From Nymphaea colorata (taxonomy: Eukaryota > Streptophyta > Magnoliopsida > Nymphaeales > Nymphaeaceae), in the NCBI RefSeq assembly GCF_008831285.2, contig NC_045140.1, forward strand, positions 10,476,505 to 10,540,504: a DNA stretch of 64,000 nt. The letters run 5' to 3'. The notes under the pieces were generated by a model. The model was not told where the DNA came from. It was given only the letters and a program-made list of their open reading frames with translations, and did not search any database. This document shows positions 59,335-64,000 of this stretch, piece by piece (the first letter of the stretch is position 1; every line of letters starts with the position of its first letter). The translations under genes were made by a program, and so were the position numbers.

Positions 59335-59396
59335 GAGCAATTAAGTCAGACTTGGTAATGCCTGTAGTACCCGAACCGAATGCGACTTAATTGCTC
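59335..59396. repeat. 13-bp perfect inverted repeat
   Basis: 'gagcaattaagtc' (59335-59347) and 'gacttaattgctc' (59384-59396) are exact inverse complements around a 36-base loop. It is not a terminator in this genome; possibly the remains of a small element. Confidence 0.8.
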
Positions 59397-62261
59397 GGCC
59401 ACTTGACCATTTAAAATAGTTTCTGCGTAGAACTAATGCAGCACATGGTGGTGCTCTCACTGTCACCTGCTTTTGATATCATGGTAGCAGAGTAGTTGGA
59501 GCAGCTATAGGCAGACATTTAAACCACACAGACTAAAAGGTGGCCGAACCAGAAGGAGTACTGGACCTTGAGAAACGAGTAGTGGTGAAATCTTGGGCAT
59601 GATGGGGCCAATGGGCTCCGAGACATGACAACTTCTTAAAGAATCTGGTCGCCCCATCTCCCCTAGTTAACGGATATCAAAACTTAGAACACCAACGCTT
59701 CCGCTCACAGGGGCAACGCCATGTGATCCTCTGTGATCTGGCGTTAATGGCAAGAAGATAGCAGCTGACGGAACAGTGTTCGCATTTAGTAAGTGCAGGT
59801 AAGAAATGGAGATGAGCTCCATTAATGAGGCGTCCATTACCACTGTGCACGCAGCAAGGGGCGATCCAAGGGGATGTAGTGGAAGTTGGCAAACATTGTT
59901 TGCTGGGTTTGGCTAATGGGATGCCTCATGATCTGGGCAGCCCATTAAGGCCGCACCTTGAGGATGGCTGTTTGGGAGGTGGGAGTTAATTAAATTAATG
60001 GAGAAAAACGTTCACCCATGTTTGTGTTTGCATTGACTTGTAAATTTTAAGTCAGAAATAATTATTTCCTCTTAGATGTGATGCAATAGATATCCAATCA
60101 GTCAATGATTTGGCTGACCATACTTTTCCAAATCTGCAAACTCCTTGCTTCAATTAGCAGTTCCATGTCTAAACAAATATAAAAGGCGAAACTAAGATAG
60201 AGAAAGAGAGAGATGTCTTGCAGCATCTTAACTGGGGAGACAAGGAAGAAGCTCTTTAGGTGTGTCTTTAATAAGATATGGGTTTCATTTGACCTTTTGA
60301 ACAAAAGATCTGGGCTTCCTTGAACCTCTTGAGTAAAACTAATCTTCAATAACATGTTTTGGCACAAATTTTGCTTCTTTTGTTGCCATTAATTGAAAAA
60401 AAAGAAGACAAGCTGCTAGTATTGGTTTTGTTCTCGGTTAGTTCTCAAAGTGGGTACTTTTTCAATTCAGATTTTTCTTTTCCAACTCTAAATATATAAG
60501 ACAAGGAGCTTACCTGAGAAAAATGCAGACCTGGCTGAGCAGATGTTTCCTTTCAACTCATTTCCGGCTTGAAACAACGCAAAATGGTGCAAGAGCATGG
60601 ACCAGCTGTATACCAAATGAGCAGGCTGGAAAACACACATAATGAAACCTGCTAGAACAGCCTCTCATATATTGCACGTTTCCACAGAGAGAGAGAGAGA
60701 GAGTTTGAAGAAGCCTTTTCCGGCGCCCTCTTTTTTTGTTAATTCTTTTTTTGTATTAATTTTGAAAGTTTTTTTTTTTTTTTTACTTTGAAGTCCTTCA
60801 TGTAAAAGGAGGTGGAAATATAGGCGTAGTTAAGGAAAGATGTCATCAGATCTGAAGGGTTGTTGGGGGGCCAAGTCATACTATAACTTCTTTCTGATCC
60901 CCCATCTAATTCAAAGACTCATTCAACCCCCTGACCGAACCGACTCTTTCCACCATGCACAAGGACCCCAGCTCACCTGCCACCCACTGTGTCACATCAT
61001 CGTCATGACCTGTTGTTCAGTTTAATTAATATATAGGGCTTTTGATGTATTTCATGCTACCAAAGGCTAGCTTCCCTTAGTATGAAAGGTTATTATGATG
61101 CCCAAGGACTTTAATGTCCTCTACCAATATTGGTTAAATGGACATTAAATCAGTGGCAAACCAATTGAATTAGGTGGCCTTTTCAAGTGTGCCACGGGTC
61201 AGCGTTTAAATATTTGCAGATGTTATACATTTAATTGGCTGTTATATGCGCTCTTTCATAAAATGACTTTTAAAAGCCAACTATCTATGAACCTAGCTAA
61301 TTTAAGAACAGGATATGGATCTGTATAGAGTTTAATAAATCATGCCCCTCGATTCATGAATACTAACCTATAAACCTGTTTGGCTTTGTACATTGCTTCA
61401 TAGGCCATCTTGGTGCGTTACCTTCTGTCATAGTTCTGCTGGTTGTTTCATTTTACTGTTCAGCTGACATCCAATGGTACAGAAATTTCAATGGTGCCTT
61501 GATCAGGGAGAAGTTTGACCGTGCTGGGGCTCTCGTTGGTGTCCTTCCCAAGGCACGAGTCGGATGGCACCTTGCTAAATGGCATGACAGAGGACCATAT
61601 ATATTTTGCTAAGTTCATGAAAAGACAAGAGACCGGCCGATTTGATAACTGCGTAACGGAAATTACTTGTTTTGGGAAAAGGACACGCTCAGAAGAGAGC
61701 ACGAACATGCAACCCTCATGTTCGACCCTTAACCTAAGGGGGTGTTTTCGTCACTTATGACTATTTAGTCGCTTTATGAAAACATAACTTTTTTCGTTTT
61801 TTTATTTTTGCCCGCTAGAAATGGGGCCCGATTAAGGGTATTTTGGTCATTTTACGCCCATAAAAAAAATATGATCCAAGCCCAAATTGTAACCCTTCCC
61901 GCGACTTTAAATTGTGCCATGTCATTCCATATGACATTTAAATCACTCGCGGAAAAACATTCATTACAAACCAAGTCTTCCCAACCATCCAAGTAAACAA
62001 ATCAATAAGCATAGATTCAAGAGCATGTTTGACAAAAAGAATAATTCATGACTGTTATATGAATATAATGAGACTGGTTTATGAAACATTTTTCGTAAAT
62101 ATATCTCAATTTTTTTTAGCATGTTCATGAAGCATTTACAAGCTATCCTTGTCACTAATCCACCCCTACTATATGTGTTGATATATCCCAAATTTAAGAT
62201 TTGAAGTGATTTAAGCATTGTTGGCCAACTCAGTAAGTTGACTCGAGAACCGTTCGAGTTG

Positions 62262-62308
62262 GCTTGGGATCGCCCTCTCATTGGCTACGAGTTAGAGCGA
62301 TCCCAAGC
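62262..62308. repeat. 12-bp perfect inverted repeat
   Basis: 'gcttgggatcgc' (62262-62273) and 'gcgatcccaagc' (62297-62308) flank 23 bases, within DNA rich in 'gactcg/cgagtc' words. Confidence 0.8.
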
Positions 62309-62928
62309 GAGTCAGCATCAAAACTCAGGCGTCTCGGCCAAGAATTGGTTGACTCGCTAGATTGGTGACTTCGACCACAATTGTTCGAGTTTAGTTCAAT
62401 TGTTTTAAAGTGTAAAAATTCATTTTCGTTCTTACGTTTTTATCCTTTTTTTTTTCCTCTCATGAAAGCTTTTATAAGGACATGAAAGAAGTACTAGCCC
62501 AACAATTCATAAATATATTCTCACCTTCAATTTCTAAGCATCTAGATGTTCATGGAGAATCAGGTGGTTGATGTAGAAAAGAGAAAGAGATAAATAAAAA
62601 GAAGGATAGAGATAAATACAAGCTAAGCATGTGTTCTTAGTTGAGTGACCTCCTTTACAGTTAAGAGTTATTGATAAATCATAACCAAGATCATATTGCT
62701 TCATGTTGGGTGGAGAGACAGCAGTTTAAACTACAAGATTACTGTAAAAATGCACTATAAAAATTTACAACTTGACCTGACCGAGTCGTTGAGTCAACTC
62801 GCTGGCCCACTAACCTGTTCATGTATCGATCCGAGTCCGATTCCCGAGTTTACCAAATTATGAATTCAGTCAGATGCCCCCTCCTTTGAATCAGACTTCA
62901 AACACAGGTTTTAGCTAAGTACTGGACA

Positions 62929-63048
62929 TATCAAATCACACATTGGTGATATCCAGTGTTTGTCTAGTCTATGGAATCCCACATCAATATATCAAATCAC
63001 ACAATGGTGATATCCAGTGTTTGTCTAGTCTATGGAATCCCACATCAA
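62929..63048. repeat. 61-bp tandem duplication, two copies
   Basis: 'tatcaaatcacaca.tggtg' through 'ggaatcccacatcaa' is repeated from 62929 and 62990 with one obvious difference. The closeness suggests a recent event. Confidence 0.92.
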
Positions 63049-64000
63049 AGAGATTTTCAGATTCATTTTCCAATAGAATGGGACCAGCCCAGATCACTTT
63101 TGTCGGAAAGAGATTTCATATTAGTCTAGGATCAGAGAGCCGAGATGTCAGGCACACCTTAGTGAGTGACAGGGAAGGAACAGAGCTATATCAATCTATG
63201 CATTTATATATCAAATTTTAGCAAGTTAGCTGAAGCACACGTCTTCTTGATGTATATTGCTTCGTCACTGGTAACGGGCATTCAGGTACACATACACAAA
63301 CTTTTCAGTTGTGAAAATAAATACGATTGTATGTCTCGTCACTTACAAGTATGCATGAGCCATTGAATGGTGGTATCCAAGTTTTAATTTATAGGCCCCA
63401 TTTTCGCCTACTCTGATCAAGTAATTAAATAGCAGTGGTGAGGGCATGTGTGGGCTATTGTCCACACTGACCCACCTTATTCGCTTATTTATATATTAAC
63501 GTTTTATAGCTCTTTGAATATTTACATATTGGTGCTTCTTAACGGTTTAGAATTTCAATATTAGTTGGCTCCGCCATTGTTAGATAGCCCAGACATTCCG
63601 ACGCATTACCCTACACATTTTCTTAAAGTTAAAGTTATCATTAGGAACATCCGAAGCATATCATTTAAGAACTAAGAAGGAAGAGTAAATAAAAATTGGA
63701 AGGCTTGCAATGCTTTAAGGTTTCATGGGCCAAAAAATTTCAAGATTTAATTCCCAGGCCGGACAGAACACAAAACATGTTTTTAAGAAAATTTTGTTGA
63801 ATCTCTGCAAATTATCAAATGGAACAAAGCCATTGTCTTGTAAACAATAAGGTTTGGATGGCACCTTCAAAAATTGTTGTTTTAAAAATGGGTTTTTATT
63901 TTTTTTTCACATTTTTGTGGAAAACCCTAGGGTGGGGGGAGGGGGATTCAGATTATTCACTCATTTTGAAAATATATTTTTGTCAAAATTGGTTTTTCAT

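Larger units (their letters stand above)
58600..64000. other. Intergenic, no gene recognised
   Basis: Open frames are short (105 codons or fewer) and without motifs. Features seen are a (TA)n at 59074-59107, two short perfect inverted repeats, a 61-bp tandem duplication, 'gactcg/cgagtc'-rich DNA at 62230-62860 that looks like a decayed element, and a hAT-like end 'ggctccgccattg' at about 63567-63579 without a clear partner. Confidence 0.45.

Noticed and set aside
63366-63579. Short hAT MITE ending at 'ggctccgccattg'
   Set aside because: The left end 'gaatggtggtatcc' is a poor partner and the flanks (gagccatt / ttagatag) do not match.
1-64000. tRNA, rRNA or snRNA genes
   Set aside because: None was recognised by eye. 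A covariance-model scan (tRNAscan-SE, Infernal) would decide; a high-scoring hit would overturn this.

Overview
This looks like flowering-plant nuclear DNA. The evidence is split genes with U-rich introns and GT/AG junctions, a GDSL esterase/lipase, a plant-form ABHD17 hydrolase, an organelle-type topoisomerase I, and many decayed Copia, LINE, hAT and MULE-like elements. (TA)n and (GA)n microsatellites are abundant. I could not assign a species. There is no sign of bacterial, viral or organellar DNA: no operons, rRNA, tRNA or CRISPR array was recognised.

Three host genes are well supported, all on the minus strand. (1) At 2002-3892 lie the first two coding exons of a bacterial-type (IA) DNA topoisomerase I with a likely transit peptide. 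The rest lies beyond the left edge, and a dead hAT transposase sits antisense in its intron. (2) At 7521-13644 is a complete five-exon ABHD17-type serine hydrolase of 365 residues with an N-myristoylation-like start and a repetitive Ser/Asp/Arg/Lys-rich tail. (3) At 54924-58507 is a complete five-exon secreted GDSL esterase/lipase of 362 residues. A GC-rich ORF at 18136-18612 may be a fourth gene or a gene fragment but matches no family I know. The three genes belong to unrelated pathways: organelle DNA topology, protein depalmitoylation, and extracellular ester hydrolysis.

The rest is mainly mobile-element debris. 14-26 kb holds small non-autonomous elements and tandem repeats: a foldback, a 137-bp hAT MITE with an 8-bp duplication, and an 838-bp MULE-like element with an 11-bp duplication. 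27.0-35.0 kb is an old Copia retrotransposon (minus strand) with both LTRs, primer-binding site, polypurine tract and a 6-bp target duplication; its gag is split by a 3.1-kb nested insertion. 36-40.3 kb is gene-free and poor in G on the plus strand. 40.3-45.5 kb is a 5.2-kb hAT element with degenerate TIRs, an imperfect 8-bp duplication and a dead transposase. Part of its 5' region recurs inverted at 48.6-50.1 kb, giving arms of about 1.5 kb separated by 5.4 kb. 51-53.5 kb is a 5'-truncated LINE.

No clearly new multi-gene system is visible. The most unusual signals are the inverted hAT duplication, an in-phase alternative terminal exon inside an ABHD17 intron, the GC-rich cargo of the 838-bp MULE-like element, and the unidentified ORF at 18.1-18.6 kb. 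All exon joins are my own reading of splice signals and reading phase, without transcript data.
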